A stretch of DNA of 64,000 nucleotides from Poindextera sp963719975 (GTDB taxonomy: Bacteria > Pseudomonadota > Alphaproteobacteria > Caulobacterales > Caulobacteraceae). The position numbers were made by a program, and so were the translations under genes. Under the pieces are notes generated by a model. The model saw only the letters and a list, made by a program, of their open reading frames with translations, made no database searches and had not been told where the DNA came from. Below, in pieces: positions 26,310 through 36,386 of this stretch (position 1 is its first letter; each line of letters opens with the position of its first letter). The DNA lies in NCBI GenBank assembly GCA_963719975.1, contig CAVRED010000007.1, positions 1,028,065 to 1,092,064 of the forward strand, written 5' to 3'.

Positions 26310-28255
26310 TCAAAAGGTCTCCGGGTCTTCAATGTCGGGCGGATCGTCGTCGCCTAAAGCTAGCACAGGTTGAAGCGGTCGGGCGCCGCGGTCGGCGACT
26401 GGCCTCGGCTCCTCGCGGGTTTGCCGGCGCCAGAGGGCGGCGTACTCGCCGCCGTGGGCGATCAGCTCGGCGTGGTCGCCGCGCTCGACGATGCGGCCCC
26501 GGCGGATGACGAGGATCTGGTCGGCGTCGGCGATGGTCGAAAGGCGGTGGGCGATGACCAGGGTGGTGCGCCCCTGCCGCACCTTGCGCAGCGTGGCCTG
26601 GATGGCCGCCTCGGTGCGGCTGTCAAGCGCGCTGGTCGCCTCGTCGAGCACGAGCAGGCGCGGATTGGCGAGCAAGGCGCGCGCCAGGCCAACGCGCTGG
26701 CGTTCGCCGCCGGAGAGCTTCAGCCCCCGCTCGCCGACCCGAGTTTCCATCTTGTAGGGCAGGCCTTCGATGAAGCGGGCGAGCTCGGCGGCTTCGGCGG
26801 CGGCCCAGACCTCGCCCTCGTCGGCGTCAGGGCGGGCGAAGGCGATGTTGGCGTAGAGGGTGTCGTTGAACAGGGCGACGTCCTGCGGCACCAGCGCAAC
26901 GGCCCGGCGAAGGGACTCGATCTTGGCGTCGCGCAGGTCGAGGCCGTCCAGCAGCACCCGCCCGCTCTGCGGATCGAGCAGCCGCAGCGCGAGCCGCGCG
27001 ACGGTGGTCTTGCCGGCGCCGGAGGGGCCGACCAGCGCGGTCGTCGTCCCCGGCTCGGTGCGGAAGTCGACGTCGCGCAGACCGACCGAGCGGGCGGTGT
27101 GCTGGAAGCCGACATGGTCGAAGACGAGCTCGGCCCCCTTGGCGCTGGCGGGCGGCAGATCGCGCGCACCGGGCGCGTCGGTGATCTCCGGCGCGACCGC
27201 GCGCAGGTTGATCATCTGCTCCATGTCGATGAACGCCTGGCGGATCTCGCGGTAGTTCGAGCCCAGCATGTTCAGCGGGGCGTACACGGTCTGCAGGATG
27301 AGGATGCAGGCGGTGATCCCGCCAGGCGACATGCGCCCCTGGATGACTTCGAGCCCCGCTAGCACGGTGACGAACCCGAGGCCCAGACTGAGCACCACCG
27401 ACTGCAGCGCGTTCAGCAGCTGGAGCGAGGTGTTGGCCTTGACCGCCGCTTGGGCGTAGTCGGCCCGCGCCTGCGGCGTACCGCTCGACCGTCCGGTCCT
27501 CCGACCCGAAGGTCTTGATCGTCTCGAAGTTCATCAACGCGTCGACCGTGAGGCCCGCGGCGGCGGAGTCCGCCTCGTTCAGCGCCCGGCGGAACTGGAT
27601 GCGCCAGTTCGAGATCGAGAAGGTGATGACGACGTAGATCGAGAATCGTCGCGATCGGTCGCGCCCGACAGCAGCCAGTTGTAGTGGCTGGTCATCACGA
27701 AGGCCGCCATCGCGAGCTCGAAGACGGTGGGGCCGAGGTTGAACACCACGCTGCGCAACAGGGTGTCTGTCGAGTTGGCGCCGCGGTCGATGATGCGGGC
27801 GAGGCCTCCGGTCGCCTTGCCCTGGTGGAAGTTGAGCGACAGCGACAGCGAGTGGGCGAAGGTCTCGACCGCCGAGCGCGCCAGCGCCTGCTGCGAGACC
27901 GGGCGTGAAGATGGCGTCGCGGATCAGCGGCGTGACGTTGGATATGAAGCGCAAGAGCACCCAAGCGGCGGCGAGGCCGGCGAAGACGGCGAAAACAGTC
28001 TGTCCCGACGCTCTTGCCGTGGCTGAGAGCGTCGATGGCGCGGCCGATCCAGATCGGCGCGTTGACGCCGGTCCATTTACCGACCAGCACGAGCGTCAGC
28101 GCCGCGAAGAGGCGCGTTTTCAGCCCCTTGGCGCGCGAGCGCACCACCAGGCGGACGAGGTCGCCCATCGAGGTCCAGAAGCTGAACTTGACCCCCGTCG
28201 GAACGACCGCGCCGAGCATGGCGCCGCCCCGCCGGCCTCGTCCGTGCCCCGCCAC
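26310..28255 (-). CDS. Atm1/HMT1-type ABC transporter (fused permease-ATPase), about four apparent frameshifts
   Basis: About 648 residues. The N-terminal transmembrane region (LRFISNVTPLIRDAIFTPV, LALSLNFHQGKATGGLARII-like, LNEADSAAAGLTVDALMNFE, TIKTFGSEDRTVERY) is of the Atm1/ABCB7 type; the NFETIKTFGSE segment is diagnostic. The C-terminal ATPase has Walker A (ALVGPSGAGKTTVARLAL), signature LSGGERQRVGLARALL and Walker B LLVLDEATSALDSRTEAAI. Such proteins export glutathione-linked sulfur or metal species. Shifts lie near 28010, 27905, 27645 and 27470, all in the membrane part. GTG 28255 is 15 bp from the upstream lipoprotein stop; gloA follows. The exact substrate is unknown. Confidence 0.85.
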
Positions 28256-28270
28256 GCCGCTAACGCCCCC

Positions 28271-29098
28271 TCAATCGATCACCAGGGTGGTCTGCTCGCC
28301 GCCGGCGGGAGTCAGCCAGTCGATGCGCCAGCCGTTGGATTGCCTTGCGGCCCGGAACGGCAGACCGCTGATCGGCCCGGCCGGGCTGACGCGGAAGCGC
28401 GCCTCGGCCTGGCCGAGCGGCGACTGTACGACGAGGTCATGCTGGCCCGCCTTCAGCGCCGTCGTCAGGGTGAGCGTGTAGCGCCCCTGGGTGTTGGCGC
28501 GCGCCTCGGCGCCGCCCGCGCCGTCGACCGTGACTTTGAGCACCGAACCCGGCTTGGCCAGACCCGACACGACGGTGAGCCCGCTCACGTCGAAGTCGAC
28601 GGCGGTGATCTTGGGCGCGCCCGAGGGCGCGGCCAGCGCCTCGGCGCCAGTGCCCGCGCGCAGCACGACGGCCGCCTGGCCCGGCGAGGGAACGACGGCC
28701 AGGTAGCCGACTCCGCGCACCTGTCGTCCGGCGATGTCCTCGGCCAGGCCGAAGAGCCTCACCGCCTGCGGCCGCGGCATGTCGACGCTGAATGCGCCGC
28801 GGCTGTCGGTGAGCGCCGCCAGGCTCGATCCGTCCGGCGACGTCAGGCGCACCTGGGCGTTGCGGTGCGCGCGGCCCACGACCTCGACATCGCCATCGCC
28901 CAGCCGGGCCGCTGCCGTGAAGTGGGGCGGCGGCGCGTAGCTTGCCTCAGCCGCCGCGGCGCTCTGGCTCGAGGCGGACGGCGTTCGCCAATCGCCGCCG
29001 CGACCGCAGGCGGCGGCGAGCGTCGCCAGCGAAATGATCAGCGCCGCACGCCCCCGGCCGCTTGCTTTCGGCGGGCGGCCGGGAATGATCGTCGGAGT
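28271..29098 (-). CDS. Predicted lipoprotein with Ig-like beta-sandwich domains; start codon unresolved
   Basis: The frame reads from about 29098 to a TGA at 28271. Near its beginning is a lipoprotein-like signal (RAALIISLATLAAACGRGGD). Next come a low-complexity Ser/Ala linker, a carboxypeptidase-regulatory-like repeat (NAQVRLTSPDGSSLAALTDS, RGAFSVDMPR) and an Ig-like segment (SVLKVTVDGAGGAEARANTQ, GRYTLTLTTALKAGQHDLVV). No ATG, GTG or TTG occurs in frame before the signal; an AGGAGG is at about 29110, so a start codon was probably lost to a base error. It lies 15 bp before the ABC exporter gene on the same strand and divergent from the LOG gene. Function unknown. Confidence 0.65.
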   Translation of the reverse strand, partial: TPTIIPGRPPKASGRGRAALIISLATLAAACGRGGDWRTPSASSQSAAAAEASYAPPPHFTAAARLGDGDVEVVGRAHRNAQVRLTSPDGSSLAALTDSRGAFSVDMPRPQAVRLFGLAEDIAGRQVRGVGYLAVVPSPGQAAVVLRAGTGAEALAAPSGAPKITAVDFDVSGLTVVSGLAKPGSVLKVTVDGAGGAEARANTQGRYTLTLTTALKAGQHDLVVQSPLGQAEARFRVSPAGPISGLPFRAARQSNGWRIDWLTPAGGEQTTLVID

Positions 29099-29137
29099 CG
29101 AGGTTCCTCCTCGCCGTTCCTTCGCGAGATCCCGTCA

Positions 29138-29740
29138 ATGCCAGCGCCCCCGCCGATCAAGTCGGTCTGCGTCTACTGCGGTTCGTCCGACGCCGTCGAT
29201 CCCGCGCTGCTCGACGCCGCGGCCGAAGTCGGGCGCACGCTGGCGCGCGAGGGGTTGCGGCTGGTTTATGGCGGCGGGCGCGTTGGCCTGATGGGGGCGT
29301 GCGCCAAGGCCGCCCATGCCGCCGGCGGTCGCATTCTCGGGGTGATGCCGGAGTTCCTGCGCCAGCATGAGATCCTATACGACGTCGTCGAGGTCAAAGT
29401 CGTGCGCTCGATGCACGAGCGCAAGATGGCGATGTTCGAGGCGGCCGACGCCTTCGTCGTGCTGCCGGGCGGTATCGGGACGCTGGAAGAGGTGATCGAA
29501 CTGATGTCCTGGCGCAGGCTCGACCTGCACCGCAAGCCGATCGTCTTCTTCAACCCGGACGGATTCTGGAACCATCTGTTCGCCTTCTTCCGCCAGACGG
29601 TCGAAATGAAGCTCGCGCCCGAGGCGCTGGCCAGCACCTGGGCCGAGGTCGACGCCGTCGACGAGCTCCTGCCCGCCATCCACGGGATGGCGGCCATCGA
29701 AATCGAGCCCATCCCCAGATTGATGCCGCCAGTCACCTAG
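29138..29740 (+). CDS. LOG family protein (TIGR00730; cytokinin riboside 5'-monophosphate phosphoribohydrolase-like)
   Basis: A 200-residue Rossmann-fold enzyme. VCVYCGSSDAVDPALLDAA, LVYGGGRVGLMGACAKAAH and FVVLPGGIGTLEEVIELMSW contain the PGGxGTxxE nucleotide-binding and catalytic motif, with the conserved Arg in MHERKMAMFEAADA. Family members release the base from nucleoside 5'-monophosphates; in bacteria the purpose is often house-cleaning. ATG 29138 gives the standard start. Convergent with nadE. Intact. Confidence 0.92.
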   Translation: MPAPPPIKSVCVYCGSSDAVDPALLDAAAEVGRTLAREGLRLVYGGGRVGLMGACAKAAHAAGGRILGVMPEFLRQHEILYDVVEVKVVRSMHERKMAMFEAADAFVVLPGGIGTLEEVIELMSWRRLDLHRKPIVFFNPDGFWNHLFAFFRQTVEMKLAPEALASTWAEVDAVDELLPAIHGMAAIEIEPIPRLMPPVT

Positions 29741-29756
29741 TGGCGCGCGGCCTCCC

Positions 29757-31439
29757 TCAGCCCTTACGAAACCCGCCGATGCGGTCGCGGAAGGCGTTGA
29801 CGAGCGGGTAGCGGCGGTCGCGGCCGAAGGCCTTGCCGCCGATCTTCACCCCCGGCGGGGCCTGGCGGCGCTTGTACTCGGAGGCGTAGAGCAGCTGCTG
29901 GATGCGCGCGACGGTCTCCGGCGCGTGGCCGCGGGCGACGATCTCGTCGAGCGTCGCCTCCTCTTCGACCAGGCCGTGCAGGATGGCGTCGAGCTCGGCA
30001 TACGGCGGCAGCAAGTCCTGGTCGGTCTGGTTCGGCCGCAGTTCGGCGCTCGGCGGCTTGGTCAGGATGCGCTCCGGGATCGGGATCGGGCGACGGCGCC
30101 GGCGGAACGGGCGGTTGGCGTTGCGCCAGCGCGCGACGGCGAAGACATCGGTTTTGTAGATGTCTTTCAAGACGTTGTAGCCGCCGCTCATGTCGCCGTA
30201 GAGGGTCGCGTAGCCGACCGCCATCTCCGACTTGTTGCCGGTGGTGAGCAAGAGGGCGCCGGTCTTGTTGGAGAGCGCCATCAGCGTCACGCCGCGTGCG
30301 CGCGCCTGGATATTCTCCTCGGTCGCATCGGCGCCTCGCCCGGCGAAGGCGTCGGCCAGCATGGCCTCGAACGCCTGCTACCGCCGGCTCGATCGCGATG
30401 ATGCGATAGGCCGCGCCCAACGCCTTGGCGCACGCCTCGGCGTCCTCGAGGCTCTCGCGCGAGGTGTAGCGCGATGGCAGCATCACCAGCGACACTCGCT
30501 CAGGGCCGAGCGCATCGGCGGCCACGACCGCTGTCAGCGCCGAGTCCAGGCCACCGGAAATACCAATAATAACAGATGGAAATCCGGACTTATTCACGTA
30601 GTCGCGAAGTCCGAGCATCATCGCCCGATAGATCGCCTCCGGCGCCTCGAGCCGCGCCGAGACGGGCGCGTCGACGCAGCGCCAGACGCCGTCCACCCGC
30701 TCCCAGCGCGAGAGGCCGAGCGCCTCCTCGAACATCGGCAAGCCGCATGCAGGGCGTTCCATCCGCCTGCAGGGCAAACGAGCCGCCGTCGAACACCAGC
30801 TCGTCCTGGCCGCCCACCTGGTTGACGTAGATCAGCGGCAGGCCGGCCTCGGCGGTGCGCTGGCGCGCGATCGCCATCCGCTCGTCCTCTGCCGTGCGCC
30901 GGTAGGGCGAGCCGTTGGGGACCAGCAGGATCTCGGCGCCCTGATCCTTCAGCGCCTGGCAAGGGATCGGGTCCCCAGACGTCCTCGCACACGGGAACAC
31001 CGATGCGGAACCCCTTGAAATCGAACGTTTTCGCGCCGGGCCCCGGCGTGAACACACGCTTCTCGTCGAACACGCCATAGTTCGGCAGGTCGACCTTGAA
31101 GGTGACGTCCTTGATCTCGCCGTCGGCGACGAGCGCACAGGCGTTCATCGGGCCCGCGCCCTCGCCGCTTGGCCAGGGCAGGCCGATCAGAGCCGCCGAA
31201 CGGCCCTTGGTCAGCGGCGCAAGCCGCTCGAGCGCCGCCCGGCAGGCGGCGACCGCGGCCGGCTTCAGGGCCAGGTCCTCGGGCGGGTAGCCGATCAGGA
31301 AGAGCTCGGGGAAAAGCGCCAGGTCCGCGCCCGCGGCCGTCGCCTCGTCGAGCCGGCGCGCGGCCAGCGCGGCGTTGGCGTCGATGGCGCCGACGGTCGG
31401 ATTGGCCTGCACGGCCGCGATGTTCAGGCGATCGGTCAT
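29757..31439 (-). CDS. nadE: Glutamine-dependent NAD+ synthetase, three apparent frameshifts
   Basis: About 560 residues catalysing the last step of NAD biosynthesis, with ammonia from glutamine. The N-terminal nitrilase-type glutaminase carries catalytic Glu (LALFPELFLIGYPPEDLAL), Lys (DVTFKVDLPNYGVFDEKRVF) and Cys (IGVPVCEDVWGPDP). The C-terminal synthetase has the PP-loop IIGISGGLDSALTAVVAADA, LTTGNKSEMAVGYATLYGDM and NQTDQDLLPPY. Breaks near 30970, 30750 and 30380 cancel out in length. ATG 31439. The gene is usually essential, so the breaks are treated as errors. Confidence 0.93.
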
Positions 31440-31472
31440 CGCGCCCTAGATAGGGCGCGCCGCCGGGCGAGG

Positions 31473-31912
31473 CTATTCGTCGCGGTGCACGCGCTCGCGC
31501 CGCTCGTGGCGTTCCTGCGCTTCGAGGCTGAGCGTGGCGATCGGTCGCGCGTCGAGCCGGGCTAGCCCGATCGGCTCGCCGGTCTCCTCGCAATAGCCGT
31601 AAACCCCTTCTTCGATACGCCTCAGCGCATCGTCGATCTTGGCGATCAGCTTGCGTTGGCGGTCACGGGTGCGCAGCTCAAGCGCCCGGTCAGTCTCCGA
31701 CGAAGCCCGGTCGGCCAGGTCAGGATGATTTTCAGTCTCGCTCTGCAGGTGGGAGAGGTTTCCCGCGATTCGCGCAGGATATCCTCTTTCCAGTTGAGAA
31801 GTTTCTGCCGGAAATACTCGACCTGACGCTCGTTCATGAACTCTTCGTCCTCGGACGGACGATATTCTTGATTTTCAACCAAAAGCGCGGTCGCCTTCAC
31901 TGACGTAGCCAC
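31473..31912 (-). CDS. dksA: RNA polymerase-binding transcription factor DksA, one apparent frameshift
   Basis: About 146 residues. KATALLVENQEYRPSEDEEF and MNERQVEYFRQKLLNWKEDI match alphaproteobacterial DksA. A shift near 31755 restores NHPDLADRASSETDRALELR and a C-terminus YGYCEETGEPIGLARLDARP ending QERHERRERVHRDE. DksA inserts its coiled coil, with the Asp-tip region in DLADRAS, into the RNA polymerase secondary channel and works with ppGpp. Only one of the four canonical zinc cysteines is present, as is usual in Caulobacterales, so it is a zinc-poor form. It is next to fliX on the same strand. Confidence 0.93.
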
Positions 31913-31991
31913 GTTTCCACCCTGCGCCCTTTCGTCCGAGCGAGCCGCTTATACCCAAATCGCAGGCGCTGTAAAACAAAGCCTTTGCGGC

Positions 31992-32438
31992 TCAGCGACG
32001 CTGCGTCAGGCGGCGTGCTGGCTCGAGTTTGGCCAAGCTCGACGGCGGCCCGGGTCTCGATCTCGTCGAGCACCCCCTCGAGCCTCGGGTCGCCGGTGCG
32101 CGCGCGCTCCTGGCGGACCGCCTCGATGAGCCGGCCGAGCGTGTGCGGCTGGATCGCGCCCTCGAGCACGCCGATCTTCAGCTCGTCGAGCACGTCGAGG
32201 ATGACGTTGGCGCGCCGAACCGCCTTCTTGCGCCGCTCGATCGGCCCGCCGACCTCCTGCAACGCCAGCAGGGCGTCGATCGAGGAGACGCCGAGCACCG
32301 TGCCGACGCGCGTGGCGGCCGCCGTGTCGCCGGCCGCATCGGCGCCCGTGACGCTGAAACCGGACGCAGCGCCTCGCCGGTTCCGCGCGGCGCGGTCGGC
32401 TGAGCCGTCGCGAGACCGCCCGTGGCGCCGACCTTCAT
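31992..32438 (-). CDS. fliX: Flagellar assembly trans-acting factor FliX, two apparent frameshifts
   Basis: About 148 residues. It begins MKVGATGGLATAQ and, after a shift near 32360, continues VSSIDALLALQEVGGPIERR, VILDVLDELKIGVLEGAI and RLEGVLDEIETRAAVEL, the FliX core. A second shift near 32030 gives the likely ending AKLEPARRLTQRR with a stop at 31992. In Caulobacter, FliX couples class II flagellar assembly to FlbD-dependent activation of sigma-54 promoters. It is divergent from flgI, exactly as in Caulobacter. Two 12-mers and a sigma-54-like promoter lie between the genes. Confidence 0.88.
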
Positions 32439-32471
32439 CTGGGGACTCGATCTGTCATGGCGGGACGGCGC

Positions 32472-32523
32472 GCAGTCTTTGCCTCGCCCCTTGCCGGATC
32501 GTTAAGACTGGGCAGTTTTTGCC
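32472..32523. promoter_or_regulatory. Two ftr-like 12-mers (possible FlbD enhancer) between fliX and flgI
   Basis: GCAGTCTTTGCC (32472-32483) and GCAGTTTTTGCC (32512-32523) agree at 11 of 12 bases and are 40 bp apart centre to centre. The second is part of GGCA-N5-TGCC. They sit 70-120 bp upstream of the sigma-54-like promoter at 32593, the normal place for FlbD-bound ftr enhancers. A half CtrA site (GTTAAG) lies between. The identity as ftr is inferred. Confidence 0.4.
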
Positions 32524-32592
32524 TGCGCAAATTCGCCCTTCCTGCGGCGCGAAAAGCGCACTGATTTCAATGGGAAATTCCGGCGCGCGGGC

Positions 32593-32607
32593 TGGCACGA
32601 TCATCGC
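32593..32607 (+). promoter_or_regulatory. Sigma-54-type -24/-12 promoter for flgI
   Basis: TGGCACGATCATCGC matches TGGCAC-N5-TTGC with one mismatch (TCGC) and the required GG-N10-GC spacing. It is 50 bp upstream of the flgI ATG, consistent with a class III flagellar promoter. Confidence 0.55.
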
Positions 32608-32656
32608 ATTGCCCGCTCGGGGTCTGTGAAACGTGAGTAGGCAGCCAGGGGCAGGC

Positions 32657-33777
32657 ATGCGTCTTCAAGTTTGGCTTTGGATCGCCGCACTGTTCGCCAG
32701 CTTCTGCCTGGCCTCGCCGAGCGTCGCGGCCTCGCGCATCAAGGACATCGTCCAGTTCGAGGGCGTGCGCGGCAACAAGCTGATCGGCTACGGCCTGGTG
32801 GTCGGCCTGAACGGCACGGGCGACAGCCTGCTGAACGCGCCGATGACCCTGCAGAGCGTTGGAATCCATGCTCGAGCGGCTGGGGATCAACACCCGCGCC
32901 GCCGCCGCGGCCTCGCAGTTCAACACCAAGAACGTCGCCGCCGTGATGGTCACCGCCGACCTGCCGGCGTTCAGCGCCACCGGCTCGCAGATCGACGTGA
33001 CCGTCTCGGCCATGGGCGACGCCAAGAGCCTGCAGGGCGGCACGCTCCTGGTCACGCCGCTGCTCGGGCGCCGACGGCGAGGCCTATGCGGTCGCGCAGG
33101 GCAAGATCGAGACCGGCTCGGTCTCCGCATCCGGGGCGTCCGGCTCGTCGGTCACGCGCGGCGTGCCCACCTCCGGCCGGATCGCGGCCGGCGCCAGCGT
33201 CGAGCGCGAGGTCGGCTTCCAGCTCGACAGCATGCAGACGCTGCGCCTTTCGCTGCGCAACCCCGACTTCACGACCGCCCAGCGCATCGCCGACGTGGTC
33301 AACGCCCACTATCCGAACACGGCCTCGGCCGAGAACCCGACCATCGTCGCCGTCCACGCGCCGGCCGGCGAGAACATGATGAGGTTCATCACCGAGATCG
33401 AGGACTTCGAGGTCGAGCCCGAGGCGCCGGCCAAGGTGGTGATCGACGAGGATGCCGGCGTGATCGTGATGGGCGACGACGTGCGCGTCTCCACGGTCGC
33501 CATCGCCCAGGGCAACCTGACCATCTCCGTGCAGGAAACCCCCAGCGTCAGCCAGCCCCTGCCCTTCAGCCAGGGCCAGACCGCGGTCGTGCCCAAGTCC
33601 GACCTCAAGGTCGACGAGGACAAGGGCAAGAGGCTCCTGGTGATCAAGGAGGGCGCGTCGCTGTCGTCCCTGGTCGCCGGCCTGAATGCGCTGGGCGTCA
33701 CGCCGCGCGACATGATCTCCATCCTGCAGGCGATCAAGACAGCCGGCGCGCTGCAGGCCGACATCGAGGTGATGTGA
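32657..33777 (+). CDS. flgI: Flagellar P-ring protein FlgI, two apparent frameshifts
   Basis: About 373 residues forming the periplasmic P-ring around the flagellar rod. A signal peptide (LWIAALFASFCLASPSVAA) precedes SRIKDIVQFEGVRGNKLIGY and GLVVGLNGTGDSLLNAPMTL. Shifts near 32865 and 33070 are followed by MLERLGINTRAAAAASQFNT, NVAAVMVTADLPAFSATGSQ and the C-terminal PRDMISILQAIKTAGALQAD. ATG 32657 was preferred over GTG 32633 because it starts the signal peptide. Its stop overlaps the next start (TGATG). First gene of flgI-cheL-flbY. Confidence 0.94.
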
Positions 33778-34098
33778 TGGCCGACCTCGCGAATCCAGAC
33801 CGCGCCGATCAATCTGCTGCAGCCGCCGCCCGGCGCGCCGAGCGTCGCCCACGGCGCGTCGAAGGCGCAGATCGCCGCGACGGCAAAGTCCTTCGAGGCG
33901 CAATTCATCGCCCAGATGCTGCAGCCGATGTTCGAAGGGATTTCCAGCGCCCCGCCGTTTGGCGGCGGGTCGAGTGAACAGGCCTTCCGCTCCTTCCTCA
34001 TGGACGCGATCGGCGAGCAGGTCTCGAAGTCGGGCGGCATCGGCGTCGCCCAGTCCGTCCAGCGTGAAATGTTGAAGATGCAAGGGATGACGACATGA
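33777..34098 (+). CDS. cheL: Rod-binding protein, FlgJ N-terminal domain type (CheL), one apparent frameshift
   Basis: About 106 residues. After MADLA, a shift near 33795 restores IQTAPINLLQPPPGAPSVAH, then the rod-binding core KAQIAATAKSFEAQFIAQML, QPMFEGISSAPPFGGGSSEQ and AFRSFLMDAIGEQVSKSGG. This is the FlgJ N-terminal domain without the muramidase domain, called CheL in Caulobacter. It acts in rod assembly in the periplasm. It overlaps flgI at TGATG and flbY at ATGA, so all three are translationally coupled. Confidence 0.85.
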
Positions 34099-34550
34099 CC
34101 ATGGCGCCGCAACAGGGCATGGCAGCGGCCGGCCGCATCGAGGAGTTGATCGTGCTCACCGAGCGGCTGACGGCGCTGATCGCCGAGCAGGCGCAGGCGT
34201 TCGAGGCCGGCCGGCCGCAGGACGCCGCGAAGCACCTCGACGAGATCACGCTGCTGGCCAACATCTATCGCAAGGAGGCGCAGGCGGTGCGCGAGCAGCC
34301 GGAACCGATCGCCGCCGCGCCGCGCAAGGAGCGCCACCGTCTGGTCCGCGCCACCGAGGCCTTCGACGCGGTGATCGCGCGCCAGGGCCGCGCGCTGAAC
34401 GCGGCTAAGACGGTCACCGAGGGCCTCGTCCACGCCATCGCCGAAGAGATCGCCAGCCAGCGCACCTCGAACGCCGCCTACGGCCCGGCAGGCTCCAAGC
34501 CCCGCAAATCCGACGCGGCGACAGCGGTCACGCTGAACAAGCGGGCATAG
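34095..34550 (+). CDS. flbY: Flagellar protein FlbY (FlgN-like, helical)
   Basis: A 151-residue, almost wholly helical protein: IEELIVLTERLTALIAEQAQ, HLDEITLLANIYRKEAQAVR, LVRATEAFDAVIARQGRALN. Its length, helical pattern and place after flgI-cheL match Caulobacter flbY. The protein may act as an export-chaperone-like factor, similar in layout to FlgN, but the biochemical role is not established. The start overlaps the cheL stop. Intact; the C-terminal 25 residues look disordered. Confidence 0.75.
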   Translation: MTMAPQQGMAAAGRIEELIVLTERLTALIAEQAQAFEAGRPQDAAKHLDEITLLANIYRKEAQAVREQPEPIAAAPRKERHRLVRATEAFDAVIARQGRALNAAKTVTEGLVHAIAEEIASQRTSNAAYGPAGSKPRKSDAATAVTLNKRA

Positions 34551-34642
34551 ATCTCGGCCGGGCGCTCCGCTCGTCCGCGGCGCAGGCCGGGACTCAGGTG
34601 TCTTGCCGGAGCGCCCCGCTGGCTGGCAGGCCCAAACTCGAC

Positions 34643-34667
34643 CACCAAGCACACCAAGCACACCAAG
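34643..34667. repeat. Short tandem repeat, 9-bp unit CACCAAGCA
   Basis: Nearly three copies of CACCAAGCA in a 190-bp intergenic stretch (34551-34740) between flbY and the convergent ABC-F gene. Nothing else was recognised in this stretch. Confidence 0.6.
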
Positions 34668-34740
34668 AGGCGGAGATTGGCCGCTTTGGCCCCGCTGCGC
34701 GGGGATGCGCCATTAGAACGAGCGTAGCAGGCGAGCGCGG

Positions 34741-36328
34741 TTATCCCAGCCTGATCTCGCGGTCCACTTCGATCGCCTCCAGGAAATCGCGGTCGTGGCT
34801 CACCACCAGCAGCGCGCCGTCGTAGGCGGCGAGCGCCGCTTCGATGGCGGCGATGGAGTCGAGATCGAGGTGATTGGTCGGCTCGTCGAGCACGATCAGC
34901 TGCGGCGGGTGCGAGCGCAGGAGCACGCAGGCCAGGCCGGCGCGCAGCCGCTCGCCGCCGCTCAGGTCCGCCGCCCGCTTGCCGGCCTGCACGTTGCGGA
35001 AGAGGAAGCGGGCGAGCGCGGCGTGGGCGTCATTGTCGTTCGCGCCGGGGTTCAGGCGGCGGAAGTTCTCGAGCAGCGTCTCGTCGTCGTCGAGCAGACT
35101 GACGCGCTGGTCGAGCAGCACCGCCTCGACGCCGCGCCGGATGCTCCCGTGCTCCGGCTCGAGCGCGCCGGTGGCCAGCCGGATCAGCGTCGTCTTGCCG
35201 GCGCCGTTCGGCCCGGTCACCGCCACCCGCTGAGGGCCAACCATGCGGAACGAGAGCAAGTCGATCACCCGCCGGCCACCCGGCCAGCCGAAGCCGACGT
35301 CCTCGAACGCCAGCACCTGGCGCCCGGCGGCGAACTCCGACGGCGGCAACTCGAACGCCAGCCGGCGCACGCGTTCGATCCGCGCCTCGGCGTCGGCGAG
35401 GTCGCGCTCGGCCTCGCCGCGCAGGCGCTCAGCCAGACGCGTGAGCTTGCCGCCGGAGTCCTCGGCGCGGCCCTTCATGGCGTTCAGCACGATGCGTGGC
35501 TGGCCGCCCTTGGCCTTCAGGCGGCGGCCGCGCGCATCGCTGCGCCACTTGCGCTCGCGCTGTGTCTGGATGTCGCCCTTGACCCGATCGAGCGTCTGCT
35601 CCGCCGCGTCCAGCGCCCGGACGGCCGCCGCCGCCTCCGCCGCCTTGCGTTCGGCGTAGACGTCGTAGTTCCCGCCATAGACGCTCGCCCCAAGGCCGGT
35701 CAGCTCGACGATGCGGTCCATCTGCCTGAGCAGCGCGCGGTCGTGGCTGACCACGATCGCCCCGCCCTTCCAGCCGGCGAGCAGCTCGGCGACGGCCGCA
35801 CGGGCGTCCCCGTCGAGGTTGTTGGTCGGCTCGTCCATCAGGAGCACGTCGGGCTCGGCGATGAGCAGCGCCGCGAGCGCCGCGCGCGTCGCCTCGCCGC
35901 CACTGAGCGAAGCGGCCGGCCGCTCGAGGGCGAAGCCGTCAAGGCCGACGTCGGCCAAGGCGGACTCGATCCGTTGCTGCAGGGTCCAGTCCGCGCGCTC
36001 GAGGTCGCCGCACGACGCCCGCGCCGGCCTCCAGACGGGCCAGCCGCTCCAACCCCTCGCGGGCGCCGAGGATGTCGGCCAGGCTGTCGTCGCCCGACGG
36101 CGGCCCGAGCACCTGCCGGAGCAGCGCAAGCCGGCCCCCGACCGCGATGGCGCCGAACGTGGGCTCAAGCTCGCCAAGGATGAGGCGGATGAGCGTGGTC
36201 TTGCCGACGCCGTTGCGTCCGACAAGGCCGGTGCGCTCGCGCCCGAAGGCGAGCGTCAGGTTCTCGATGAGGGCGCGCCCGTCAGGAACGCGATAGGTGA
36301 CGGAGTCGAGGGTGATGTGAGCGGACAT
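34741..36328 (-). CDS. ABC-F family ATPase (duplicated ATPase domains), one apparent frameshift
   Basis: About 529 residues with two ABC ATPase domains and no membrane segments. Domain 1 has GLVGRNGVGKTTLIRLIL, LSGGEATRAALAALLI and VLLMDEPTNNLDGDAR. Domain 2 has VAVTGPNGAGKTTLIRLATG, LSGGERLRAGLACVLL and LIVLDEPTNHLDLDSI. The linker (ERKAAEAAAAVRALDAAEQT, RERKWRSDARGRRLKAKGG) is long, basic and helical. ABC-F proteins bind the ribosomal E site and relieve stalling or antibiotic block. The shift is near 36020. A possible leader ORF overlaps the start. The subfamily (resistance or housekeeping) cannot be fixed. Confidence 0.88.
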
Positions 36329-36386
36329 GGAGGACCATCGCGATGGAAGGGACGAGGACGAGGCGTGTCTTCGTTGCGCGTTCCAT
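36282..36386 (-). CDS. Possible 34-aa leader peptide overlapping the ABC-F start
   Basis: ATG 36386 follows a strong Shine-Dalgarno (CGGAGG, six bases before) and reads MERATKTRLVLVPSIAMVLH, then VRSHHPRLRHLSRS and TGA. It runs out of frame across the ABC-F start at 36328. The ABC-F ATG itself lacks a good ribosome binding site and is preceded by CCTCC, which could pair with the leader GGAGG, and by a 12-bp palindrome CCATCGCGATGG. This layout suggests translational attenuation. It may also be chance. Confidence 0.4.
   Translation of the reverse strand: MERATKTRLVLVPSIAMVLHVRSHHPRLRHLSRS

Noticed and set aside
27905..29137. Long plus-strand extension upstream of the LOG gene
   Set aside because: It is antisense to the ABC exporter and the lipoprotein; the LOG protein starts at 29138.
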